This document shows, piece after piece, positions 46,437-55,777 of a DNA stretch of 64,000 nt. The translations under genes were made by a program, and so were the position numbers. The stretch is from positions 1 to 64,000 of the forward strand of contig JAKSGN010000027.1 in assembly GCA_024180945.1 (NCBI GenBank), read 5' to 3'. The DNA comes from Macrophomina tecta. Lineage: Eukaryota > Ascomycota > Dothideomycetes > Botryosphaeriales > Botryosphaeriaceae. How positions within the stretch are numbered: position 1 is the stretch's first letter; each line of letters opens with the position of its first letter. The notes under the pieces are model-generated. The model saw only the letters and a list, made by a program, of their open reading frames with translations, was not told the DNA's origin and ran no database searches.

Positions 46437-47232
46437 CCTAAATAAGAATAACGAAAAACCCTTAAGATCGGTAGAATTAAGAGCTAGACGAGAATTTACG
46501 GGCTCTAAAGAACGTAAAGATTACGTATTAGCCCTAGGCTCGTCGGCGAACGTAGCCGCCTACGGCGTAGTAGAACCTACTAACTTATAACGTAGCCGTT
46601 TTAACGCGAACGGACCCTTAGAACTCTTAAAGTTAGGGGCGTATTCTTTATTCTTCGCTAGCGTAGCTAATAGCTCCTCCGCCTTCTAATAGTTATATTT
46701 ATCTAACGTAGCTAAACTACTAGACTTAGTAAAAAGAGCCTTATAGCCGTGCTTCTCTAATAAACGCTAGTTAGCTCGTAATCATTTTAAATGAGTAGTA
46801 ACTATTTCTAGCTTTTTCTACTAAAGACGTAGTATCTACTACGTCTTCTTCTATTTTCTTTATAAACGATTCTACTTCTTCTATAAATAGTCTAACTTAG
46901 ATAAGAAGATAAGAAACTTCTTATAAGTCTTAGTCTTTTTAGCTTTTAACTTCTTCTACTCGCGACGAAGATCTAAGACTAGAAAGCGTTAGTAAAATAC
47001 CTTAGAAAAAGAAAAAATATCTATCTCTAAAAAGTAATATCTTCTTCGCGTCGTATATCATCGTATCTTTCGCGATATAGGTACTATAACGATCGTAGTC
47101 TAAAGTAATCTTATACGGCTTACCGTTTAGCTCGTAATCGAAATAAGAATAGTCCGTTGAAAAGAAAATAGACTCTATAAAGGCCGCTAAACATCGCCGC
47201 TCCTTAGTTATATCCCGCTTACGTTTAGTTAT
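46410..47232 (-). pseudogene. antisense accessory ORF of chromovirus B
   Basis: Unrecognised antisense coding remnant in the same position as those of C and D, starting 98 bp from the 3' LTR. The putative start is ATA (from ATG) followed by TKRKRDITKERR. The first ~110 codons have a single stop and include DYELNGKPYKITLDYDRYS. After an apparent frame change, a second well-preserved stretch reads EKHGYKALFTKSSSLATLDK, then KAEELLATLAKNKEYAPNF and FALKRLRYKLVGSTTP. It ends overlapping the chromodomain 3' end on the sense strand. Sequence similarity to the C/D protein is limited to the KRKR start and overall layout. It may be a distant homologue or an independent gene. Confidence 0.55.
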
Positions 47233-47295
47233 AATAGACTTATGGAAAAGAAATAACCTAAGAAGAACCTATAAAGAAATAGATAATATAAAAGA

Positions 47296-47312
47296 ATCTT
47301 TAGGCCGAAGAT
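47296..47312. promoter_or_regulatory. palindrome beside the polypurine tract (B)
   Basis: ATCTTTAG-G-CCGAAGAT, the C/D palindrome with two left-arm changes explained by C-to-T and G-to-A transitions. Confidence 0.5.
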
Positions 47313-47330
47313 TCTTAAAGAGAGAAATAG

Positions 47331-47805
47331 TATTACAGCGTAGTCTTTATAGGTTAAGAAAGTTAGGAATTAGCCCCGCTAGAAGCGATAGAAGTCGGAA
47401 ATATAAGACTCTAAGATTATATAATCCCTATAATTAGTTAGACCTACCTACTTATTCGCTAAGATAAATAAGCGGATAGAACCTATTAAGTACTTCCGCT
47501 TAGTTACTTTACCACGCTTAGAAGAAGTAGCGGTTAAGTATAATATACCTACTAAGTATATAGATTATATATACTTTTCTACTTATATATAAACTATACT
47601 TCTTAGATAGCTTTAACCTTCGTAGTTAACTTTAATAATAATCTAGTATATTATTAGTAATACGGCCTTCGTATATAGTACTTAGTCTTATTACGTATTT
47701 AACTTACTCTTACCCTCTTCTTATATCTACTTAAAGAAAACCCCTTGATAGGTTTTCTCCCTCTTTAGTATTTAGATTCTTAGAGGTAGAGACCCGCTCG
47801 TTATA
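47331..47805 (+). repeat. 3' LTR of chromovirus B
   Basis: TATTACAGCGTAG to CCGCTCGTTATA, followed by the TCTAT duplication. Confidence 0.87.
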
Positions 47806-48499
47806 TCTATCTATAACTTAGCCCTAGATAAAAATATAATCCTAGCTACTAAATTTAGCTATAGACTTCTAAAACTTAAGAATACCTTAATAGTAGAAGA
47901 ACTTAAAGAATATTTTAAAGTTAGTACGTTCTCGCTAGCTATATATTATCTATTATAATTTTTCTTTTAAGTCTTTATAGCTTCTTAATAAATACTAGCT
48001 TATAATTAAATATCTTCTTACGCTTCTTATTTATTAAACTTAGCTACTTATATAACTACCGTATATAAATATATACCGCTATTTTAATATCTTTCGTCTT
48101 CTTTAGCTATCTTTCTAGTCGTTCTATCTCCGTATATACCTTATCCCCTATATAAGTTAGCTAGAGAAGCTATCTAAAAAAAAAAAATCTATACTTTCTA
48201 TATATTACTACTAGGTTATACTTATAATTTTTCTATAAATAATAACTATACTTCCTAAAATCTACGCTTATAAAACACTTAGAATCTAATAACTAATATA
48301 TACTATAAGAAGAAGGTATCTCTTAATATTTATATAAAATAAATTCTACTAGGTTTCGTTAACGCTTAGTAGAATTAGTAGTAGTTCTAGCTATTATTAG
48401 TATATAATGCGCGCGACCGAGAAATATAGGTATACGAGAACTTTATACCTACTAAGCTATAAAATTCTTCGGGCTAAAGAATTCTAAAAGAGGGGATAG
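47806..48499 (+). pseudogene. 3' tail of chromovirus A
   Basis: Internal sequence between the B insertion and the A 3' LTR, heavily RIP-mutated. A palindrome relic (ATTCTTCGG-G-CTAAAGAAT) lies at 48464-48482 and a polypurine tract AAAAGAGGGGATAG precedes the LTR. The minus strand may hold the matching antisense frame, but it is too damaged to read with confidence. Confidence 0.55.
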
Positions 48500-48964
48500 T
48501 ATTATAGCGTAGCCTTTATAGAATAAGAAATAGATAGAATAAGAGAATAAGCGGGGTATAAATATACGCTATAGAAAGATCTATAAAGAAAGTTACGTAA
48601 ATTATATAATACTAAGTATTAATCTATATACTCTCGCCTAGGTAAATATAAATTAAATAAATTAAACCTCTTTAATCTCTATAATCTATCCTCTATAGAA
48701 ATAGATTAATAGAATTAATACTAGATTATAGATACTTTTCTACTAGTATATAAACTATACTTCTTAGATAGCTTTAACCTTTATAGTTAACTTTAATAAT
48801 AGAATTTAGACTCTATTAGTAATACGGCCTTCGTACATAGTACTTAGTTCTATTACGTATTTAACTTACTCTTACCCTCTTCTTATACCTACTTAAGAAA
48901 ACTCTTTAATAGGTTTTCTTTCTTTAGTATTTAGATTCTTAGAGGCAGAGGCCCGCTCGTTATA
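48500..48964 (+). repeat. 3' LTR of chromovirus A
   Basis: TATTATAGCGTAGCC to CCGCTCGTTATA, followed by TTTAG. Confidence 0.85.
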
Positions 48965-49159
48965 TTTAGAGTAGAAGTATAGAGAATTTATTTCTAACTA
49001 ATTACTTTCTAAAATATTCTAAAGTCTAATTTAAGTTTATAATATCTAACTTATTAATGATTAAAAAGATTGCTAGGATATTTATAGGGGATTTAATAAG
49101 TAGATATAAATAACAGCTAGGAATAGAGTTAATAATATTATTAGATTAATTATATATAT

Positions 49160-49520
49160 TTAGCTTTCGCTAAGTATAGTCTATATAGAAGAGAATAAAA
49201 GGCTACTCTATAGCTATCCTTCTCTAATACTATACTAATTTATACTAACTTATTTCTTTATTACTAAATAAGCTGTTATATTACTTATTCTAATACTTTA
49301 GCGACTAGAAGATTAATTATAACTAAAGTCTAAGAGCTTAGTTCTTCTTTAAGTAAACTAATTCCTTCTCTAACTAGCTATTACGCCGTTATAGGGACTA
49401 ATAGTACTTAAGAAGTAGTCTCGAAGGAAATAGCACGAGGAGTTTATAAAGAATAGCTCTACTTTTACGTTTTCTTTCTTTTATTTCTTGCGTTTTATCT
49501 AGCTTCCTTAAGTCGCACCT
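49160..49520 (+). mobile_element. copia-type LTR and leader fragment, RIP-mutated
   Basis: 49165-49302 matches the unmutated stretch 61252-61376 through transitions. Shared words are AAGTATAGTCTA, ATAAAAGGCTACTC and AATAAGCTGT. It is followed by GGCGACTAGAAGATTAAT, a likely primer-binding site relic, and a short AT-rich leader. The rest of the element is missing. Confidence 0.5.
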
Positions 49521-49680
49521 TTATTTACATCTAGGGTTTAGATCGTGATATAGGAGAGAAGGGATAGTTTCTCTATATGTAGCGTGCTGGGCCGTTAATA
49601 AACCGGGATCCCAATGTAGATTAGCGTAGATTAGCGTTCCTTGTCCCTATGGCCTGCGGAGGCCGATGGGGTGTTTAAAT

Positions 49681-49698
49681 CATCATCATCATCATCAT
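49681..49698. repeat. CAT microsatellite
   Basis: Six tandem CAT/ATC trinucleotide units directly before an LTR fragment. Confidence 0.8.
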
Positions 49699-49700
49699 TA

Positions 49701-49770
49701 TCAAAACCCCTCGACAGGCTTTCTCCCTCTTTGGTGTTCGGATCCTTAGAGGCAGAGGGCCGCCGTTACA
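49701..49770 (+). repeat. unmutated 3' fragment of an A/B-type LTR
   Basis: Matches the last ~65 bp of the A and B LTRs (GGATCCTTAGAGGCAGAG, GCCGCCGTTACA) but keeps C and G where those copies have T and A. It therefore shows the pre-RIP state of the LTR end. Confidence 0.65.
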
Positions 49771-49865
49771 CAGGCAGTCATCAGCAATACAACCAGATCG
49801 AAACTTGCACGAACTTCTGTATTGCTAGAAAAACGAGAAGACTTGAATTTTTCTATTTTAAAAGA

Positions 49866-50074
49866 CACGAGGGCGTAAAAAAAATAAGAGACCAGTAGCC
49901 CTGCGGCACCCTAAACCTTTCCTTTAGTCTCCGATATACGTCGTTCATCTTTCCGGTCCTCATCGCAGCCCGATACCGCTCATATGCAGCCTGATCGGCT
50001 ACGAAGTCACCAAAATGCTAGCCATCAGCCCGATCGGACCGGATCAGCGACGGATACGCAGCGGTAATCATCAT
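49866..50074 (-). pseudogene. unrecognised coding fragment
   Basis: Minus-strand frame starting MMITAAYPSLIRSDRADG, one TAG, then HFGDFVADQAAYERYRAAMR, GKMNDVYRRLKERF and VPQGYW. It looks like a real protein end, but I do not recognise the family. The single TAG could be an RIP or nonsense change. It may be the 3' part of the gene upstream at 50087-50902. Confidence 0.35.
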
Positions 50075-50086
50075 AGAAAACTCTGA

Positions 50087-50902
50087 TTAGACTTTAGGAC
50101 ATTCCCCAAAAGCAAATCCATAGTGCATTTTCCGAGCCGTTTGCCCTGCAACCAAATACCACGAACACAATCGATCCCGTTCTGACAGATCATGCTCCGC
50201 ATCTCGTCCTGTGGAAGGATCCCGGGGACGAGGACTTCCTTCTAATAGAATGGCCCGATGACCATAAGGTAACAAACGACGTTGCTCAACAGGAGCCGAT
50301 ATCGAGATGTTGTCCACGCCCATGGCGTAAATGAGACAGGCGCCAATGGGCCTGGATACTGGTTTTCCACCTCGGCATGGGGAGACGTTGGAAATCCTGA
50401 AATGAATCCCACGCCGACATGGCTCGTGGCGTAGGCGAGGTCTGTGCAAGCGTAAGTAAAAACAATATACAAACTGAGAAATCCCACCTTTACTTGGCCG
50501 CTCCCGAGAAGGAGCTATGACTGCGACAGTCGGCACAGCGGCTGACTGCCCTACACCAACGCAGTAGAAACTGCTCCGGGAGGACGTCTCGGAGAAGATG
50601 TTATCACCTAAACAAGACATTTTAAGTATTAGCGGATCAGGAGAAGGCCTGATGAGAGCATACCTTCGTAATGAGCGGGTGCAGGAGTGGGGGCTCTCTG
50701 GCGGAGCTTAGTATTGTAGGCAGAAACACTCATAATGAAAGGTGCTTGCGATTGAGTGTACATACTTCCCCTCGAAAGGCTGACCCTTAGCGGAGACGAG
50801 CACTTTGGACAGGCGTTCGTCGACCTTAGTATCGGCAGTAACAGGGGCGGCAATGGTGCTACCGGCCGCAAGGAAGGGGGTGAGGATAGCAGATGTCTTC
50901 AT
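50087..50902 (-). CDS. candidate secreted protein gene, multi-exon, uncertain model
   Basis: The first exon encodes a clear signal peptide: MKTSAILTPFLAAGSTIAAP, then VTADTKVDERLSKVLVSAKG. A GTATGT donor follows EGK at about 50761. A plausible second exon reads LRQRAPTPAPAHYE. After a GTATGC...TTTAG intron comes DNIFSETSSRSSFYCVGVGQSAAVPTV. Further splicing near 50490-50440 is needed. Two frames remain possible, one reaching GFAFGECPKV and a stop at 50087. I cannot assign a family. A small extracellular protein is inferred from the signal peptide alone. Exon boundaries after the first are tentative. Confidence 0.42.
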
Positions 50903-51262
50903 AATCGGTGACTATAGGAGGCAGAACGAGTGTTATTGCTGAAACGAGTCTTGGAATGTTGGCTTGGTGTCTAAGCGAGGCGGGTGGGGTCAGGCCTTTC
51001 CACTATATATTCTGCATACCTCTGCATACACGTCTCTTGGCGCTACGGCCTTCCCACAGCGCCAGCAATCTCCCCAAACTATCCCGTCTTCCTCCAGTGT
51101 CAAGCTTCATGCCGTGAGTGTAATGTCGCCCCAAATTGCCCAAGAAGCAGACATCCCAGTAACTACGGTCAACTATTAAAAAGAACTTTCGGCGTTCAGG
51201 CAGGCCTCCTAGCCCAGAAAATATCAACCGGGATATAGCTATGAATCTGCAGCTGTCAGTAA

Positions 51263-52751
51263 TTATCTGATAAACATTATGAGAGGATAGATTACATGAG
51301 GGTTGTAGAGGTCACTCTTCGCCTCAGGGATAAGCTCTTCGGCTTGCTTGATACTCCATCCTAATCCGTTCGTCAATGCTTTTATCGAGAGACCATGTAG
51401 ATTGTCCGCGATGTCCTTCTGCAAGAGTGTTCCTATCATCTTTTCTTTGTCTCCCTTGGGCCATGGACCGAGGGGAGACTTGGTGTGGGCTTCTTCAATC
51501 GACCCAAACCTATGCCTTCCAAGTAGTTCTCGGAATCTGGAAGATGCCATCGAGTCGATTCCCAAGTTCTTGAATGCCTCGTAAACACTGGTGCTCCACT
51601 TCGTAACTGCTAAGTCTGGGCCCGCACTGCCGTCATCACAGCCGATTGGAATGTGGAATTCTTGAAGTTCCACCCATCCACCGGGCCGTAGGCTGGCGAA
51701 ACATTGTTCAATCAGCTTGTCCCAATTCTTAATGCCAAGGAGTACGCTGCGCGTGTGGATGTAATCAAAACGTTGGCCGAAAGTCCAGTTGGTGTCGGCG
51801 TCATCAATGAGGAACTCGCAGTTTACTGGGACATCATGAGGCTGGATTGGTGAAAGATCGATACCAATCACGTGAGTATTGGGATGGGCGTCGGCGAAGT
51901 CGATACACCACGCTATAAGTCGTCGTCAGCCTTGGTGTTCGTAGCTTTCTCAACCTAAGGCATAGCCGCAAATCGGGAGGGTGGAATAATGGCGAGCGAA
52001 ACGATTGGTGCGACATTTAACTAGGCTGCCTCTTTGGAGGTTGTAAGCTGAATGATAAGAGCTTGACTCACCGCCGGTGCCACATCCAATATCGATGACT
52101 TCGTGGACCAGATCAATGTTCAGCGGGGCAAGATAAAGTTTCCCGTTGAGGACGATGTCCCAAACCCGGTGCTGGAGATCTGAGTTGGTTAACAGTGGCG
52201 AATAGGCTGGGAACGGCGGGGCTGATCTGCATACTCAAACGGTCCACTTCTTCCTAGAATGTGCATTAGCTAGGGGAGGCTCTGCAGGCAGGCTCAGGAA
52301 GGAGGGGCGTACATCGTCATTTGGCAGCGAATAGCCTGCAGCTGGTGAGCACGCTGGGCTGCGCCGTTCGTTGGGAGCATGGCTAACTTACGTCCGTCCT
52401 CAATGGCATGATACCTCCGGCCGTACTCGTAACGGTAGTTGGTGACGCTTGATGCCAGCGAGGTGGTCGTGCTGCTGCTATTTTGAGCGACGATGGCAAA
52501 GCATTGACGCCGAGGGCTTACGAGTCCGGATACTCGCCGAAGGTTGAGTCGCCATCGCCGGATGACTGCAGGTGGCGCTGCGAGTCAGCAATGGATCTGA
52601 AACCGGTGGGTAACTGCGCATCGACGTGCCGGTGAGGGTAGCGTACATCGACCTGGAGCTCTTCACCAACGATGTGGGTGGGCGAAGGGGGGTAGGCAGG
52701 CGTTCCATGCGCCTGCGCTGGCGACACCTGAGGCGCAGGTTGGGCCGACAT
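51263..52751 (-). CDS. LaeA-like SAM-dependent methyltransferase, six exons
   Basis: Class I methyltransferase of the large fungal LaeA-like family; members influence secondary metabolism or modify small molecules. Exons are 52751-52522, 52477-52392, 52335-52313, 52253-52235, 52179-52072 and 51912-51263. Together they are 1116 bp, 371 codons plus stop. All introns are GT-AG (44-56 bp, and 159 bp for the last). Splicing restores family motifs split across exons: YRYEYGRRYHAIEDGRYSLP, NDD-EEVDRL-NLQHRVW and VIDIGCGTG-AWCIDFADAHP. SAM-binding motif I is DIGCGTG, and the acidic residue follows in VIGIDLSPIQP. FDYIHTRSVLLG and LRPGGWVELQE come later. The Pro/Ser-rich N-terminus precedes the fold. 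The ATG at 52751 is the first in frame. No damage is seen. The true substrate is unknown. Confidence 0.85.
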
Positions 52752-52784
52752 GACGAGCTTGATGAGCGGATTGAGGCTGTGCAA

Positions 52785-53209
52785 CGCTACAATAATCTTG
52801 TTGTTAAGATATCCATCGGCCGTCGTCGCGGGCAGGTGCGATGAGAAGCGGCTGTCGGCACGCCGCGCTGGCCGACGAGCTAGACATACTTATCGCGCGG
52901 GGACGGAGCCAAGCGGACCTCACGCTAGGATGTTCCACACCATTACCGAGCAGGCTCCCATGGTGGACCAAAAACAAGCGATATGTCGGCCAACGTATTT
53001 GAGTTTGGCGACCAAGGAGGTGGGTCGCTTATTGTAGTACATTTGGTCGGCCAATGCTGTTTTTTGAGGTACAATAACCAGCACGGAAGGCGTCTCGTCC
53101 CGTCCCGTCCCGTCATAGGGCCTAACTTGAAGATGGTGGGTGAGGAGGCGGTGAAGGTAGTCAAGATGCAGGGATGGTCAAGATGCGGGGAAGTCCGTTA
53201 GTAGTTAGA
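52785..53209. other. intergenic, nothing recognised
   Basis: Normal composition. It includes a short CGTCC tandem run near 53097-53114. No supported gene. Confidence 0.5.
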
Positions 53210-53410
53210 AAAATCTTGGGCCTCAGGGTCGACGCCATCCTTGGCGAGCAGCAGCTTCACCACCGCTTCGTGTCCGTTCACCTGCGGCTAACGATAGCGG
53301 TGTCCGACTGTAACTGCTCGTCGCTGGAACATTAGCTCCTTCGCTCAGTGACCTTTGAGCTGTCGCCTCTTGTCCATGTTTTGCAGCCCATAACAACGCC
53401 AAACTGCCAA
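53210..53410 (-). pseudogene. ankyrin-repeat fragment, frameshifted
   Basis: Minus-strand reading gives LALLWAAKHGQEATAQ, EGANVPATSSYSRTPLSLAA and, after a one-base frame change, NGHEAVVKLLLAKDGVDPEA. These are two consecutive ankyrin units of the kind found at the C-terminus of fungal NACHT/NLR-like proteins. No start, no nucleotide-binding domain and a frameshift: a relic. Confidence 0.6.
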
Positions 53411-53816
53411 ACTGTTGTACATTGTATCGATAGAGATAGGTATTTATAAGATAGTAGAGGCGGCGATTCGTTGTGAGCAAAAGCGTTAATGTCTCTCTGA
53501 TCTCAGGTTCTCTGCTATACACTTGATTAATTCATTTGCAAAACCAAGCAGTGGCATTGCCAAAACATTAGCTTTATGCTAAGGGCATAGCAAACGCGTA
53601 GCGATGGTCAGGAGGAATAAGGCTTACTGTTAGAGTGCCAGGCTATGTAGAAGTATCAAAAGCAACTGTCAACTTCTTAAGACGTGTTTCGGCGCGTTAC
53701 GAAGCTGGGACATAGTGGGGTTGTTTAGCGTGACATGTGAAAATGAGAGCCCCCGCACTCCTCCGATCACATTACCCAATCAGATCACCGCGCCAAGAAG
53801 CCAAATGATAATCATA
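53411..53816. other. intergenic left of pogo-3
   Basis: Normal composition, no gene recognised. TA at 53815-53816 is the pogo-3 target copy. Confidence 0.5.
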
Positions 53817-53889
53817 ACGTATCGGATAAGCAAGTGGCCCAGAGAAGCGAGTGGCCCATCTTGCCAAGAGAACGTGTTTCATATCAACA

Positions 53890-55560
53890 ACACGCAATAA
53901 CTCCATCACCATCGGCTTACTTGCCTGGATATGAACGCCAGCTTGTGCTGGCCATCCAAGCACTCTAAAACGATCCCACTCAAAGCGAACGAGCCGCGAC
54001 AGACACGTATAATGTTAGTCGCAAGACGCTCGGCCGGCGACTTAAAGATACCCTTCTACAACGCGATTACATACTAAATTCCCGAAAACGCACTAAGAGG
54101 AATCTATTCTTGTCTAACGTATTCTTAACCTAGATCCGCGAGGGTTCTCTCCACGAATTTGCGTTGTTGAAGATATAGCAAATAAGCTACTTACGGACTA
54201 CGTTAGAGGTAAGATTAGCATTAAATAGGCGTCAAACTTTATAAGATGGATACCCAAGCTAAAACCATAGTTAAATTGTAAGTACGACTATTAACGAGCT
54301 AGATATGAGGATCTAGAGCTTATCGTGTTATAGTTTAGACTCGTCTAGAACACTATTATATAGTATAGAATCAGAGATGGCAATATATATAACTTTAATA
54401 AAACTGGCTTTTTTATAGGTATAATTATAATTAGGATAGTTATTATAGTATTAGATTAACGAAGTCGACTAAAATTAGTCTAGTTAGGTAATTTAAGTAG
54501 GTTACTATAATCTAGGAAGTTAATGCTAAGGACTAGGTAATTCCACTATTTATAATCTTTAATAAATGGTACTACCTCTCTATCTAGTATAGCAATGATA
54601 TATTATATAATTAGGTTATTACGCTAAGCAATAATAGTTAGATAATAAAAAAACTTAGTCTATAGTAGCTTTAGTACTTTAAAAAACAAATAAAGAATTA
54701 TATAACTAGAGTATAGTAACTTCTAAACCTTAATAGCTATGTGAGCTATAATTTAGCCGAATTTATTATATTTTACTAGAAATATAAGATTATTATACTT
54801 TATATATCTATATATCTATTATATCTTCTCTAGCTACTTAATATAAGCTGTTTTATGCCTCTTAAGAAGGCATAGAGAATATAGGTTAAAGAGCTAATAT
54901 AATTCTATATTAACTATTTTATAAGGCTTACGTTTCTACCTATATTTAAAATAGTATTTAAAGCCTTATTTATATAGTAGAATATTATAGATAGCTTCTA
55001 AGGTATAGAACTAGTTTTACTTAATCTAGAGACTATGATTTCTAAGCTCGATACTATGCTTTAAATACTAATACCCCTAGGAATAGAGGCTATAACTTAG
55101 GACTTCTAAATACTATATAACTTAGCTAAATTAGCTACTTAAACTAAGCTTATTAGGAATTAAATTATAAGATATTAAGATAGTTTACTAATGCTAATAA
55201 ATAAAGTACTAAATTAGCTTACTAAAGGGGCTTAAATAATAATATATTTAGTTATTCTTTTATAAGGGAAAGTTGCAAATCCTTAAAAAATAAATAAAGC
55301 TATAAAATAATATAAAAGGCGCTAGAGTAAGTAGATTTAGAAGTAAGAGGCTCTTAAAGTTTAGAAAATAAGATTTAATTAATAAAGCTACTATTAATTA
55401 ATAAATTTTGCAAGAAATATATTAAAATAGTATATAATTAAATAGGCCTGCGACGAAGCGACAGCAATATAGGTAATATAGCGAAACTAGACATAATTCT
55501 CGTATATATTAAAAAGGTGCGTAAAGGACTATAGAATATAATATATATTATAGATAATTA
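53890..55560 (+). pseudogene. pogo/Fot transposase relic
   Basis: Homologous to the pogo-1 protein. The N-terminal region reads YERQLVLAIQAL, TYNVSRKTLGRRLKD and NSRKRTKRN, followed near 54125 by a one-base frameshift. Then come RGFSPRICVVEDIANKLL, NFIRWIPKLKP and CKYDY, and a degenerate catalytic stretch IYNFNKTGF where intact copies have NFDEAGF. TAG/TAA replace Gln and Trp codons. The first ~200 bp are much less mutated than the rest. Confidence 0.75.
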
Positions 55561-55638
55561 ATTTATTAAATATTATAGATGTATCTAGGCTTAAAGTAGT
55601 TAGGTTCTAGCGAAGTGGCTTACTCGCTTATAGGATAC

Positions 55639-55777
55639 TATTAGATTTAGTAGTAATACTATTAATTAAGAATAAGTAGTATAAGGCGTAAGAGAAATGC
55701 TTAGAAGAGTTCTCTTATTCGTCCTCTTTTATAACTAAGCTAAAGTTTATTATATATATACGTAATATTCTAATACA
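55639..55777 (-). repeat. 3' LTR of copia E, RIP-mutated
   Basis: Aligns to 61106-61242. The differences I compared are almost all C/T or G/A transitions. Confidence 0.85.

Larger units (their letters stand above)
29676..47805 (+). mobile_element. Chromovirus B (Ty3/gypsy), nested in A
   Basis: TCTAT lies at 29671-29675 and 47806-47810. LTRs are 29676-30149 and 47331-47805. Internal DNA is 30150-33646, 41987-43423 and 45280-47330, split by element D and pogo-2. The LTR ends match those of A but the middle differs, so B is a subfamily or sister family. Confidence 0.9.
12118..48964 (+). mobile_element. Chromovirus A (Ty3/gypsy), RIP-mutated, host of nested insertions
   Basis: Flanked by TTTAG at 12113-12117 and 48965-48969. 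LTRs lie at 12118-12585 and 48500-48964. Its own internal sequence survives as 12586-13756, 22897-23383, 25234-29675 and 47806-48499. These pieces are separated by C, pogo-1 and B, each with its own target duplication. Removing the nested elements restores colinearity with element B. CA and TG are almost absent and TA dominates, so it is the most heavily mutated and probably the oldest element here. Confidence 0.88.

Noticed and set aside
12118..48964. Centromere or telomere-like repeat interpretation of the AT-rich block
   Set aside because: No tandem satellite or telomere repeat is present. The AT richness is explained by RIP-mutated retrotransposons.
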